Shown piece after piece: positions 10,307-19,016 of a DNA stretch of 64,000 nt. Numbering within the stretch: position 1 is the stretch's first letter; each line of letters begins with the position of its first letter. The position numbers were made by a program, and so were the translations under genes. The stretch is from assembly GCA_016707205.1 (NCBI GenBank), contig JADJHZ010000024.1:1-64000 (forward strand), read 5' to 3'. This stretch comes from Haliscomenobacter sp. Its GTDB lineage: Bacteria > Bacteroidota > Bacteroidia > Chitinophagales > Saprospiraceae. The notes below the pieces were generated by a model. That model ran no database searches, was not told where the DNA came from, and was given only the letters and a program-made list of their open reading frames with translations.

Positions 10307-10753
10307 CTACTCCGGGTTTAAAACCCCGTAATACACCCCTGGGTTGTAGCTGCTTGTCCCGCTCATCCCCGGTATGGCATAGGTCAGGCGCAAGGGATAC
10401 CGCGCGGAGGGGGGCGGCTCCAGCGTCCATGTTTTCAGGCCGGGAATATAGTCGGGCAGCACGCTGCCTTCGGTTTCCAATACCTCGCGCTCCAGGGCAA
10501 CGACTTGCCCAATAAAATCAAGGTAATCGGCCTGGACTTCTGAAAGAACCCGGTAACTGATCCCCTTGCCCAGCGAGTTAAAGGAAACAGCTATCGGCGG
10601 AAGGGCGCCCCCGCGCCGTTTAGGAATGAATTGAAAATCAACGGTAGCCTCGTTTTTGGGGATGTAATTTTTGTAAAGCTTGGTTTCTTGTGTTAGATAC
10701 CAGTTTTCTCCTGCTGAGTTCGAATTCCAGAAATCAGCCGATAGTCTCACCAA
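10307..10753 (-). CDS. Giant repeat protein, C-terminal fragment
   Basis: The final frame has 148 residues and ends GTSSYNPGVYYGVLNPE at the stop at 10307. It contains VDFQFIPKRRGGALPPIAVS and EVQADYLDFIGQVVALEREV. No T9SS sorting tail is visible, which is unusual for a giant exported Bacteroidota protein. The next gene (protease, start 10226) follows after 80 bp. Confidence 0.5.
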   Translation of the reverse strand: MVRLSADFWNSNSAGENWYLTQETKLYKNYIPKNEATVDFQFIPKRRGGALPPIAVSFNSLGKGISYRVLSEVQADYLDFIGQVVALEREVLETEGSVLPDYIPGLKTWTLEPPPSARYPLRLTYAIPGMSGTSSYNPGVYYGVLNPE

Positions 10754-11777
10754 ACCCTGTGCACCAAATGCCCCCCTGTTTCCAGGTCATCGAATCCTTC
10801 TCAATCCGCTTAGAAGCATTTTCATAGCCAGAGAAAGATTTGTTCGCTTGCTGAGTAAAGGCTCTGGCTTTCTCCAGGAAAGTATTGTATTCGCTCACAC
10901 AGAAAGCAATAGAGGTTACCAGTCCGGGAGGCAATTGCCCCTGATCATTGGAACGCGTGCCGATCTGGGCCAGACGCCGTATCTCGAGCGTGTAACATTG
11001 GCCATTGCGCAATTGGTCGTTGGGGAAATCAAAGGAAATGCGCTTGTTGAATCCGGTGTAAGTCACCTCGCCCTGCCAAATCTGGCGTCCTGAGGCATCC
11101 ACCAAAATAGCCACTGGTTTGTTGTCCAGATAAAAGAGATGGTCCTGGCCTTGCACCAGTTGGATGAATTCGGTTTGGCCTGAAAATTCGCCCGGGTAGA
11201 AGTGCTTCATCTGGCCGATGGGATAGCTGGCTGCAATATTCGCCTCCGATATCGTAGTTTCCGCCCGACCGGTGGTGAAGGTTACTTGCTTTTCCTGGTA
11301 TCCGAGAATGGTTCCGTTTTTTGAGTATTTCACTTTTACCAAGAAGGTATACGTGCTGTTTGGACTAAATGCATCGTATGGGGTGTACTTTAAAGAGTTG
11401 CCGTCTTGGCTTATTTCCAGGGAGGCAGGTAGGACATTCCCCAAACTGTCGGTCAAAAGAGGAATCCCATCGAGCTCCACTAAGTAGGTAACGGGGTTGC
11501 CCTGGTCGTCGTAGGATTCCAGCAAACCGTTGATGGGGAACCGGAACTGAGCAGAGGGTACGCCGGTGGTGGGAACATTGCGAGATCCGTCATCGGGAAG
11601 GACGGCGGCAATGATCTGGTAGTTTTGTTCCAGGGACTGCTCGTTGCCTTCACTATCAATCACCTCCCCGCAGTCTTGCCCGATGGTAAACTGCAAGTTG
11701 AATTTGCCTTTAATCAACCCGCCCAGGATCTTATATTTTCCTGCCAGTGCGCCCCGAGCAAAGACTGGGTTAGGCAT
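10734..11777 (-). CDS. Giant repeat protein, fragment with Ig-like fold features
   Basis: The open frame of ~347 residues contains VPTTGVPSAQFRFPINGLLE and YDAFSPNSTYTFLVKVKYSK, followed by KQVTFTTGRAETTI. This resembles a bacterial Ig-like (Big_5-type) domain, in which a P.N..Y...V pattern precedes a TFTTG strand. It ends out of frame near 10750 and continues at 10753. Confidence 0.5.
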   Translation of the reverse strand: MPNPVFARGALAGKYKILGGLIKGKFNLQFTIGQDCGEVIDSEGNEQSLEQNYQIIAAVLPDDGSRNVPTTGVPSAQFRFPINGLLESYDDQGNPVTYLVELDGIPLLTDSLGNVLPASLEISQDGNSLKYTPYDAFSPNSTYTFLVKVKYSKNGTILGYQEKQVTFTTGRAETTISEANIAASYPIGQMKHFYPGEFSGQTEFIQLVQGQDHLFYLDNKPVAILVDASGRQIWQGEVTYTGFNKRISFDFPNDQLRNGQCYTLEIRRLAQIGTRSNDQGQLPPGLVTSIAFCVSEYNTFLEKARAFTQQANKSFSGYENASKRIEKDSMTWKQGGIWCTGFGETIG

Positions 11778-11902
11778 GCGGCCCTGGGATGGCCCCCTAC
11801 GGAAAGGTCGGCAATAGGGAATTTCTTTTGCTTAAATACCAACCCAACCGCTGCGTTGACATACGCGTACACCTGTCCTGGAAGCATACCACCCATCGAT
11901 GC

Positions 11903-13780
11903 CTATGGTCTTCCGGTACTGGCACAGATCGCGTCTCCATAATCGATCAAGGCGAGGTCGGCGCCCAAACTGACTCGCAAGGTGGCATAAACCGGTTTGA
12001 GCTTGGTAAAGTCGCCTCCAGCTTCCAAGGCTATCCCAAACATCACGCCTCCATTTGCTTTGCCTCCACTGGAGGACAAAACAGCGGAGGAGATGCCCAT
12101 GTCCCTGAAATAAGACGGAACCCCAGCCAAGGGAGGCAATTCGGATCCGAGATCCAAATACATGCGTGCCGAAACGAGCGGATTCCCATTGCCTCCTGCA
12201 ACTGGGACGTTTAAGGCGGCTTGGATTGGGTTTTGCGGCGTACCGATGTGGATATACCATTTCTCGTTGCTGACAAATATTTTGGCTGTTCCCTGTGCAG
12301 TCAAGGCATTCGGCACGACCACCTTTACATCCAATCTGCCGTCAAAGGCTTTTTGTGAGAAGCTGTACTTGAAATACACTCCCGCCCGGATGGTGGCTGC
12401 AGTAGTATCAATGCCGCCCTCATCGCTATTCTTTTTGAGCAAGGTGCCCAAGCCCGACATAGACATTTCATCCAGGCCGCCTCCTGCAGAGAATTGAGCG
12501 TTAAGGGAAACCAATGCATCAAATGTCCCCTCTCCGGCTCCCAATCGCAAGGCTGCCTTTAACCCCAAACCGGCAGAAGCAGAGGGTTGGTACTTTATGC
12601 CGGAAAGGGATTGTCCAATGGGGAAGCTGGAAATATCAGCACTTAAGGCAGAAAGGGTGATAGTAGTATCCTGGGCTTCCATTCGGTTCCAGACACCTCC
12701 CCCAAAACCCCTTATGATGCTAGGGGTGGAACTGGGTAACATACCCATTGCGTCCACCAAAAAGTATTTGACGCTTTCCGGCGTATTGGTAGCGCCAAAC
12801 AACGCAACGGCTTTTATCCCTGCTCCTTTAAGGCCTTGCATCAGCAGCTCAGCATCCAGGCCGCCCCAGAAGCCGTTGCCATATGCCGGGTTTTCCTCAA
12901 AGAAATCGACAAAACCATCAACCTTGAATATTCCTTTTACCTCTCCTCGCACACTGAACTGGTCAACCTGGATACCATCCGGAAGCCAGCGCTGCCTTCC
13001 GGTCGATACGTCCAGTTTGCCTTTCAGTTTAAATCCGCCTTCAACAGCCAGTCCTCCATTCTCAGGACCGATGTCCATATGGGCATGGAAAAACAACCCG
13101 GGGTTTTCACCTCCCACTGCATTGATATTGTCCACTCCCAGGCTGAATCCGTTGAATCCTGCTCCAACTCCGTCTTTGGGAATGGGCTTGTCCCATACCC
13201 CGGGGTCAAAATAGGGCGCCTTGGAAGAAACGGTGAGGCCCTGAAACCTCAGTTCCGGAATGTTGACCTTCAAACCTGCGCTGTCTGAATTAACTTGAAT
13301 GGAGCCATTTAAAATGGCCCTGGCGACAAACTCGTTATCCTGGTAGTTGACTTCCACTCTCGAGCTGTTCTGGAGGGTAAGATCTGCAAACCACATGCCG
13401 ATTTTTTTCGAAGAAGCCGGCTGCACGCTAAAATTGTATTTATTGCCCGTTTCGATGGTAGCCGAATACCGGACGCAATCTTCCGGGGTGACGTCTCCAC
13501 CTTGCCCTCTATTCAGTAAAGGAATGTTGATCAACCCCCCAAAGCCGGCGCCGGCAAAGTGGTTGCGAAGAATTTTCACAAGGACTGAATCGATCGAGAA
13601 GGCCCAACCGCCCAGGTTGCCTTCACTCAAGGGCAAGATAGGCCCCGGGATGGATGCAGAGACGGTCACGCCGCCGTCGTCGATAATCAAACCGCTAAGC
13701 GACAAGCCGCGGGGGGTGCTGTTTTTATCCAATTCCTGGGGAAGATACACGGCGAATTGCTTCATGTAAAAGCCCTCCAT
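11903..13780 (-). CDS. Giant repeat protein, largest C-terminal fragment
   Basis: At 625 residues this is the longest unbroken piece of the non-repetitive part. It is Gly-rich and beta-rich (GLSLSGLIIDDGGVTVSASI, GAGFNGFSLGVDNINAVGG, GLAVEGGFKLKGKLDVSTG). The pattern suggests a large beta-helix or barrel-like body. The end YGDAICASTGRP should pass through a short stretch at 11780-11900 in another frame (GMLPGQVYAYVNAAVGLVFK) before the next listed fragment. No catalytic motif was recognised. Confidence 0.55.
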   Translation of the reverse strand: MEGFYMKQFAVYLPQELDKNSTPRGLSLSGLIIDDGGVTVSASIPGPILPLSEGNLGGWAFSIDSVLVKILRNHFAGAGFGGLINIPLLNRGQGGDVTPEDCVRYSATIETGNKYNFSVQPASSKKIGMWFADLTLQNSSRVEVNYQDNEFVARAILNGSIQVNSDSAGLKVNIPELRFQGLTVSSKAPYFDPGVWDKPIPKDGVGAGFNGFSLGVDNINAVGGENPGLFFHAHMDIGPENGGLAVEGGFKLKGKLDVSTGRQRWLPDGIQVDQFSVRGEVKGIFKVDGFVDFFEENPAYGNGFWGGLDAELLMQGLKGAGIKAVALFGATNTPESVKYFLVDAMGMLPSSTPSIIRGFGGGVWNRMEAQDTTITLSALSADISSFPIGQSLSGIKYQPSASAGLGLKAALRLGAGEGTFDALVSLNAQFSAGGGLDEMSMSGLGTLLKKNSDEGGIDTTAATIRAGVYFKYSFSQKAFDGRLDVKVVVPNALTAQGTAKIFVSNEKWYIHIGTPQNPIQAALNVPVAGGNGNPLVSARMYLDLGSELPPLAGVPSYFRDMGISSAVLSSSGGKANGGVMFGIALEAGGDFTKLKPVYATLRVSLGADLALIDYGDAICASTGRP

Positions 13781-14472
13781 AGGTTGCGGCTTTGCACATC
13801 AGAAAACGGATAGTTTTCCGGGAACTGCAAATCTTCCGGGGTTTGGGTATCGCTCATGTCGATATAAGCGTCTTCGGCGCGGAAAACAAACCTGCCGTCC
13901 TCGTTGATACCAAACGGATGAGAGAAGGTGAGCCCCATGGTGAAACCGTCCCAGTTGGTAATTGCCGACTGGAGGGTCGCTTTGAGGCGCATGGAATCTG
14001 GAAGCGGCTTGAGCGTAGCCCCGTCGTAGGGCACCAGTACATTGCGGCAGAACTCGATCTCGGCCCCAATCCGAAGCCGGGAGAAGCCGTTACAGTCCCA
14101 CTCTACATAGGTTTGGTCATCGGCCAGCACCTTGAGCTGAGCGATATTATTCAAGCGCAGCGGGGCATCGCAGGCGAGTTTGAGCCGGGCATTTTGGTAA
14201 TCCGCGCCTCCAGGAGTAAAGGGCACGTTGAGCGCTTGGAAGTACAAGGTGTCCTTCCCGCCGGGAGCAGGCAACCTCAGGTAGGCATCCAGTTTGCCAC
14301 CCAGCGAGGCGTCGAAGGAGATATTATCCAATAGGATGGCATAGGCTTTTCCATCGATAATGTTATCAATGGTTAAAGGCAGGAGCAACTCGCTGGAATC
14401 TTTCCCATCAGGTCCTCCCAATGTGGAGGCGGAAAATACTCCGGCTCCTCTGGTTGGGCAATAAAGCCCCAA
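13762..14472 (-). CDS. Giant repeat protein, beta-rich fragment
   Basis: The open frame of ~236 residues has beta-rich character: GKAYAILLDNISFDASLGGK, YVEWDCNGFSRLRIGAEIEF, VFRAEDAYIDMSDTQTPEDL. The similar content in the following frame (SVRVEVNYQDNEF-type strands) suggests an extended beta structure. It continues into the 11903-13780 frame at about 13780. Confidence 0.5.
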   Translation of the reverse strand: MGLYCPTRGAGVFSASTLGGPDGKDSSELLLPLTIDNIIDGKAYAILLDNISFDASLGGKLDAYLRLPAPGGKDTLYFQALNVPFTPGGADYQNARLKLACDAPLRLNNIAQLKVLADDQTYVEWDCNGFSRLRIGAEIEFCRNVLVPYDGATLKPLPDSMRLKATLQSAITNWDGFTMGLTFSHPFGINEDGRFVFRAEDAYIDMSDTQTPEDLQFPENYPFSDVQSRNLWRAFT

Positions 14473-14992
14473 CCTGCCCCTTGCCAGGTTGGGAATCGTT
14501 TCCGAGAAGCCGGTTCGCCCTGGCGGAAGGGCTTTCTGTGCCCCCGCGTTCTATTCCATTAAAGCCCGTGGGAGCCACCTCAAACGAACCTTGAGGCCTG
14601 GCCTTCTGATTGTAAGTCGCCACCCCCGCATTCCTTTCCCCCTGGAAACCGGCAGTGCCATTCAGTTCGCCACTATTCGACTGGGAATCGCCAGGTTGTT
14701 GCGATCTCGAATCAATTTTTCTCTTTATCCAGGCCAGGAGAGCATCCTGGTTGTTGAGCGCTTTGACCGAATCGGCAGGCAGCCTCTGGATTTGGTCCTT
14801 GAGCCATTGAATCAATTCTCCTTTATTCTGATCCCCGCTAAGGGCTTGAATTTGATGATATTGGCTTTGACGCTTTTCCTGTTCCTGGTCGCATCCATAG
14901 AGGTCGACGTGGAGCTTTTCCATGTTTTCCATTTCCAGCTTGCGTTCAATGCTATTGCTGATGGTTTTTGGAGCCGAGGAAAATTCTTCCAC
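14408..14992 (-). CDS. Giant repeat protein, fragment
   Basis: This frame is open for 194 residues. The plausible part is MENMEKLHVDLYGCDQEQEK through LIQWLKDQIQRLPADSVKAL, polar and probably helical. A low-complexity Gly/Asn/Gln segment (SQQPGDSQSNSGELNGTAGF) follows. It passes to the frame at 13762-14472 near 14450. No function was assigned. Confidence 0.45.
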   Translation of the reverse strand: MEEFSSAPKTISNSIERKLEMENMEKLHVDLYGCDQEQEKRQSQYHQIQALSGDQNKGELIQWLKDQIQRLPADSVKALNNQDALLAWIKRKIDSRSQQPGDSQSNSGELNGTAGFQGERNAGVATYNQKARPQGSFEVAPTGFNGIERGGTESPSARANRLLGNDSQPGKGQVGALLPNQRSRSIFRLHIGRT

Positions 14993-15840
14993 ATTCCTTC
15001 TTTGATATATTGGCCGTTGCTGCCGAATATATAGGAAGAATCGGCAATTCCCAACCCCGCGAAAACGGTGCGCATCTGGCCTCTAAGTCCTCCGCATTCG
15101 CTGCGCTTTGCTTCGAAATCCGACAGGTACGTATGGATTAAGCTGTCCAACATTTGGGTAGCATACCCAGGTAATTCATCCTTCAAGCTATCCGCCAAAT
15201 CAGCCCCTTCCTGAGTAATCGGCCCCAAAGTGTCTTTGGGTGTCAGCCAGGCATAGGGTTCTACCTGGTTATAGCAACGGCTGTTATTGGGGTCGTTCAT
15301 GTCGGACTGGGTGCAACCCAAATCATTCACCTTTTCGCCAGTGAGGTAATTCCCGTTGCAATCAAACCCATAGGGGTCGTAACGCCGGTCGATTTCCATC
15401 CCGGGTACAGGGGGCTGGCCTTGCCATTCGCAGTCCTTAAACCCATTTCCTTGTTTGGTTAGTTCCGTTGCCAAGCTGTCCTTCTTACTGGTAAATGCTG
15501 GGCAGAAATCGATTTCTTTGGGTTCTGGACATTGAATGGGGGCTATTTTCGGATTTCGCATCGCTTGCATGGTACCGGAAAGCACAATCCCAACTTCGTT
15601 TACTCGAACGTTGCTAAAGGAAACCTTCACCCCCTTTTCCCCAAACGGCAGAGTCAGTAAGCCGGTTCCGCTAAAAGTCCCTGCAGCCCCGTTTACATTG
15701 ATCAACTTGACGGGGAAACCATACATCAGTATAATTTCATCGGCATTAAGCGTTTGCCGAAGGTTTTGGGATACCCCGGTAGGCGGTTCATAGGTGTCTC
15801 CGCAAGAATAAGGGGTAGGGGCCAAAAGCGCTTTTTTCAT
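14812..15840 (-). CDS. Giant repeat protein, start of the non-repetitive part
   Basis: The open frame begins MKKALLAPTPYSCGDTYEPP. Its content is unique and has no repeats: VSFSNVRVNEVGIVLSGTMQ, RRYDPYGFDCNGNYL, VEPYAWLTPKDTLGPITQ. The last ~55 residues (KPSAIALNASWKWKTWKSST) are out of register, so the true path changes frame near 14990. No known domain was recognised. Confidence 0.5.
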   Translation of the reverse strand: MKKALLAPTPYSCGDTYEPPTGVSQNLRQTLNADEIILMYGFPVKLINVNGAAGTFSGTGLLTLPFGEKGVKVSFSNVRVNEVGIVLSGTMQAMRNPKIAPIQCPEPKEIDFCPAFTSKKDSLATELTKQGNGFKDCEWQGQPPVPGMEIDRRYDPYGFDCNGNYLTGEKVNDLGCTQSDMNDPNNSRCYNQVEPYAWLTPKDTLGPITQEGADLADSLKDELPGYATQMLDSLIHTYLSDFEAKRSECGGLRGQMRTVFAGLGIADSSYIFGSNGQYIKEGMWKNFPRLQKPSAIALNASWKWKTWKSSTSTSMDATRNRKSVKANIIKFKPLAGIRIKEN

Positions 15841-16498
15841 TCTGTTTTATCAAAATTATTTGGGGCGGATGGTATCGTTTCCGGCACTCGTCCACTGCTC
15901 TCCAAAATCTGGTAACTATTGTATCGCATGCTCCAAGGGGCTCTTTCTCTTCCAGGAAAATGGTAGCAAGGACCACTTGCCCGCTATTGTCCAATGCTCT
16001 GGGAGTTTCGTCGGGCAGTGGTTTCCCGCATTCCACCTCCATAGAATCCGCAGGAAAATCCACAAACATAGGGGGCTTTTGGTCTTTGACGACCAGGATC
16101 TGGACCACTTCGGAGCGTTTGCCGCATTCGTTGCGCGCAATCCAGGCGCGTTTGATTGTTTTATGGCAATTGCTGGAATCGGGAAGCGGGGTATCCCGAA
16201 CTTCGATAGTTACGTTTCCGCAATCGAAACAACCTTTTTTCATGTCCACCAACACCATTTCTCCTTCTGGATCAGGAAGGCTAATTAATTGACGCCCGAC
16301 CCCGGAAAGGCTATGATAGAACTGGTCTGCCCGGCGGTAAAAGGCTATATCGACGGTATCGCTAAGCTGGCCGAGGGAAAGTTCAAACTGGGCGTCTGAA
16401 ATGTTGGTCGTTACCTGCGCCAAACAGCCAACTCCGACTTTTCCTTCCAGAGTATACTCGCCAGGCTCCCGAACAATAAGCGCTGCATCATTCGACAA
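15788..16498 (-). CDS. Giant repeat protein, HYR-like fragment
   Basis: The open frame of ~236 residues changes repeat class. It contains TIKRAWIARNECGKRSEVVQ, QKPPMFVDFPADSMEVECGK and TRFWRAVDECRK, which resemble hyalin-repeat (HYR)-type modules of extracellular Bacteroidota proteins. It ends out of frame near 15850 and continues in the frame beginning at 15840. Confidence 0.5.
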   Translation of the reverse strand: MSNDAALIVREPGEYTLEGKVGVGCLAQVTTNISDAQFELSLGQLSDTVDIAFYRRADQFYHSLSGVGRQLISLPDPEGEMVLVDMKKGCFDCGNVTIEVRDTPLPDSSNCHKTIKRAWIARNECGKRSEVVQILVVKDQKPPMFVDFPADSMEVECGKPLPDETPRALDNSGQVVLATIFLEEKEPLGACDTIVTRFWRAVDECRKRYHPPQIILIKQNEKSAFGPYPLFLRRHL

Positions 16499-16552
16499 TA
16501 CAGTTCCCGCGCTATTTTTCCATTCGAAATCGCGGAGCCCCTCCCATTGAAG

Positions 16553-17422
16553 TCAGCAGGACCGAATCCTGGCACAAGGTTTCATTGGAGCCAAAATCCC
16601 GATTACTCCGTCGGTGACCTCTTTGGTCACTTGCACATAGGCAGGACGGAATAGGCCTGTTTCGCCGGATTGGGTTACCAGATAGGCGCCAGGAACAGTG
16701 GGAGAGAACGTTTCTCCCTCGGCAATTACTTCTCCGTTTTCGTTTTTCCAAAGGTAAGGCCCTTGTCCGCCCGCTACGGTCAGGGTAGGGTTTTCCTGCT
16801 CACAGAGGTTAAGCTGAGTTGGGGTAACCATTAGGGTGGGGCACATCGTAATTTTATAAACGAGGCTGTCCAGCAAGTTCCCATCATCATCTGAGAGGTA
16901 AAGGATATATCTTACATTACCGGAAGGTTTTGCCCAGGTCTGAGAGTTTTCCGGGCTGGCCAATCCCGTTTCGGGCATCCATTTCATACACCAGGCGTTC
17001 AAATCCGGGCGGCCAATGAGCAGGGAGTCCCCCTCGCAAATTTCGATACAAGTCTCCTTGCTTGGAACCCGGATCAGGGTGTCTACCACGCAACTGGAAT
17101 CGGAATTAGCTACAAAAACTTGGTATAGGCCAGGCAGAATTCGCGGGTATACTCCGATCGAATCCCAATGGCCTGTGGTATCTATTCGGTAAAGCCATTT
17201 TCCCGGGTTTGCCACGTGTATAGTTAATTGGGCGTTGGCAGAATCGCAGTGGGTAGCAGGAACGGTGTCAAAAGAAATCCCAATTGGGATCAGCGATTGG
17301 ATTTCAAATGTGTCTATAACGCTGCAATCGTCGTCATCAGAAACATAAAGGTAGTAGACGCCGGGAATTGGATTGAAGCGGTTTGGGAGTTCGAAAGCAA
17401 GGCGCCGGATTCGGCAACCCAT
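16553..17422 (-). CDS. Giant repeat protein, fragment
   Basis: The open frame holds about 280 residues. GVYYLYVSDDDDCSVIDTFE and GLYQVFVANSDSSCVVDTLI are typical Ig/SprB-like module ends with paired Cys. LCEQENPTLTVAGGQGPYLW and GAYLVTQSGETGLFR start and finish the last module. It passes into the frame at 15788-16498 around 16500-16560. Confidence 0.5.
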   Translation of the reverse strand: MGCRIRRLAFELPNRFNPIPGVYYLYVSDDDDCSVIDTFEIQSLIPIGISFDTVPATHCDSANAQLTIHVANPGKWLYRIDTTGHWDSIGVYPRILPGLYQVFVANSDSSCVVDTLIRVPSKETCIEICEGDSLLIGRPDLNAWCMKWMPETGLASPENSQTWAKPSGNVRYILYLSDDDGNLLDSLVYKITMCPTLMVTPTQLNLCEQENPTLTVAGGQGPYLWKNENGEVIAEGETFSPTVPGAYLVTQSGETGLFRPAYVQVTKEVTDGVIGILAPMKPCARIRSC

Positions 17423-17694
17423 TCGTAGGAGAGGTTGGTCCCATTCGCATTAGCCGCAATAAAGATGGATCGTTTAATGCAGGAAAGGGTATCGTCTGGA
17501 ATTGGAGTAAGCAGCGGCGGCAACTTTTCCTCAATCTCTACGCCCACGCTTGCCATACAGCCTTTCGAATCAATAGCCTGAAGCGTAAAGGCGCCGGCGC
17601 TCAATCCGGAAAGCGGCGGGTTGGGCTGGGCAATCCCGTCTATGAGCGCGGTAAAAGCAACAGGCCCCTGTGCGCCGCTTGGCAAGGGCCACAC
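17314..17694 (-). CDS. Giant repeat protein, short fragment
   Basis: This is an open frame of 126 residues with repeat-like content (GPVAFTALIDGIAQPNPPLS, CIKRSIFIAANANGTNLSYEW). It bridges the frames at 17570-18667 and 16553-17422. Near 17360 the proper reading passes into the next frame. It has no start signal of its own. Confidence 0.45.
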   Translation of the reverse strand: MWPLPSGAQGPVAFTALIDGIAQPNPPLSGLSAGAFTLQAIDSKGCMASVGVEIEEKLPPLLTPIPDDTLSCIKRSIFIAANANGTNLSYEWVAESGALLSNSQTASIQFPASTTFMFLMTTIAAL

Positions 17695-18667
17695 GACGAC
17701 GTTGCCTGGGGTGCAGTCGAGGTGGTTGTCGAGAGTATAGCTCAGGGTAAAAGGCGGCGGTACCGGGACCAGGATGCTGTCGGAGGCGGCGCACCCTTCC
17801 GCGTTGGTGACGGTGACAGCGTATGCAGTAGTTTGGGTTGGCGCAACAACGAGGGATGGAGAAACGCTTCCCGTACTCCAAAGGAAGGAGGCTCCGCCGC
17901 TGGCATTGAGAGTAGAAGTCTCGCCAAAACAGTTGGCCAGTAGGGCTGAGATCGCTGCCGTAGGTTTTGGGCACGGTTACCGCCCAGGTGGCAGTGTCTT
18001 TGCAGCCTGCAGGGTTGGTAGCAGTAACCGAATAGGCCTCGGTACTTAAAGGGGCCAGATGCGTCTGATGGGAGGTAGCTGCGGCCTGGTAGGCCCCGGT
18101 ACTCCAAAGAAAATGGACAGCCTGGTTGGCGCTAGCCACGAGGCCAACGGATTCGCCGGCGCAAACCGAGCTCCCGCCGCTGAGGGTAAGCTGAGGCGCT
18201 GCGGCTGGGCTCAAGGTTTGGGAAGCAGAGCGTGCACCCGCGCGCTGGTTGCCGTAACCTGATACGTCGCTGGTGAGCAGGAGGCGTTGAGACCGACGCT
18301 GCAGCAGCTTGTCCCGTATTCCAGGCACAGGTAAAGCCGCCTCCGCCCCGCTGGCCGCTTGCAGGGTAGCGCTCAGGCCCTGGCATACCGTACCGGGTCC
18401 AGTAATAGAAACCAGAGGCGTTTCATGAACCGCAATGGTTCTGGACGCAATCGTTTTGCACCCGTTGGAGCCAGTCACCGTGACGGTATACGTGGTTGTG
18501 GCCGCCGGGCTTACGGTGATGGACGAAGCCGTGGACCCGGTACTCCACGAATAGGTCCCGCCTCCACTGGCGGCGAGCGTTGCGCTTTGCCCAGGGCAAA
18601 TGGCGTCAGGGGATGAAATGGATACGGTGGGGCTAGACTTGACGGTGACTTTGACTGATTTAATCAA
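17570..18667 (-). CDS. Giant repeat protein, third Ig-repeat fragment with internal frame slips
   Basis: The frame is open from upstream of 18667 and follows the TAG near 18991. It starts with LIKSVKVTVKSSPTVSISSP, then modules such as TYSWSTGSTASSITVSPAAT. Between about 18250 and 18350 the sequence runs out of register (the expected GGGFTCAWNTGQ lies in another frame), then recovers at LTLSGGSSVCAGESVGLVAS. After about 17950 it is lost again (FWRDFYSQCQRR). It therefore contains at least two compensating indels. Confidence 0.5.
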   Translation of the reverse strand: MIKSVKVTVKSSPTVSISSPDAICPGQSATLAASGGGTYSWSTGSTASSITVSPAATTTYTVTVTGSNGCKTIASRTIAVHETPLVSITGPGTVCQGLSATLQAASGAEAALPVPGIRDKLLQRRSQRLLLTSDVSGYGNQRAGARSASQTLSPAAAPQLTLSGGSSVCAGESVGLVASANQAVHFLWSTGAYQAAATSHQTHLAPLSTEAYSVTATNPAGCKDTATWAVTVPKTYGSDLSPTGQLFWRDFYSQCQRRSLLPLEYGKRFSIPRCCANPNYCIRCHRHQRGRVRRLRQHPGPGTAAFYPELYSRQPPRLHPRQRRRVALAKRRTGACCFYRAHRRDCPAQPAAFRIERRRLYASGY

Positions 18668-19016
18668 CGTACAGCCTTTGCTGTCTGTGACCGTAACCGT
18701 GTAACTTTTAGTAGAGGCAGGGCTTACGGCAATAGTTCGAGTGGTAGCGCCTGTACTCCACTGATAGGAATGCGGGGCAGTACCGCCAGTTGTATTTCCG
18801 CCTATTGTGATCGAATTCCCAGAGCAAATTGTAAGGTTTGATTGCGCATCTGTTGCTAAACTTGGATTTACTAAGACCGTAACAGTTCCAGTGTCTTTGC
18901 AGTTATGCCAGTCAGTAGCCGTAACAGAATAAGTCGTATTGGAATAAAGGTATCCAGTTTGTATTGAACTTTGATCAGAGCCAGTGCTCTAGCTGTAACT
19001 AGGCCATCCGCTTGCA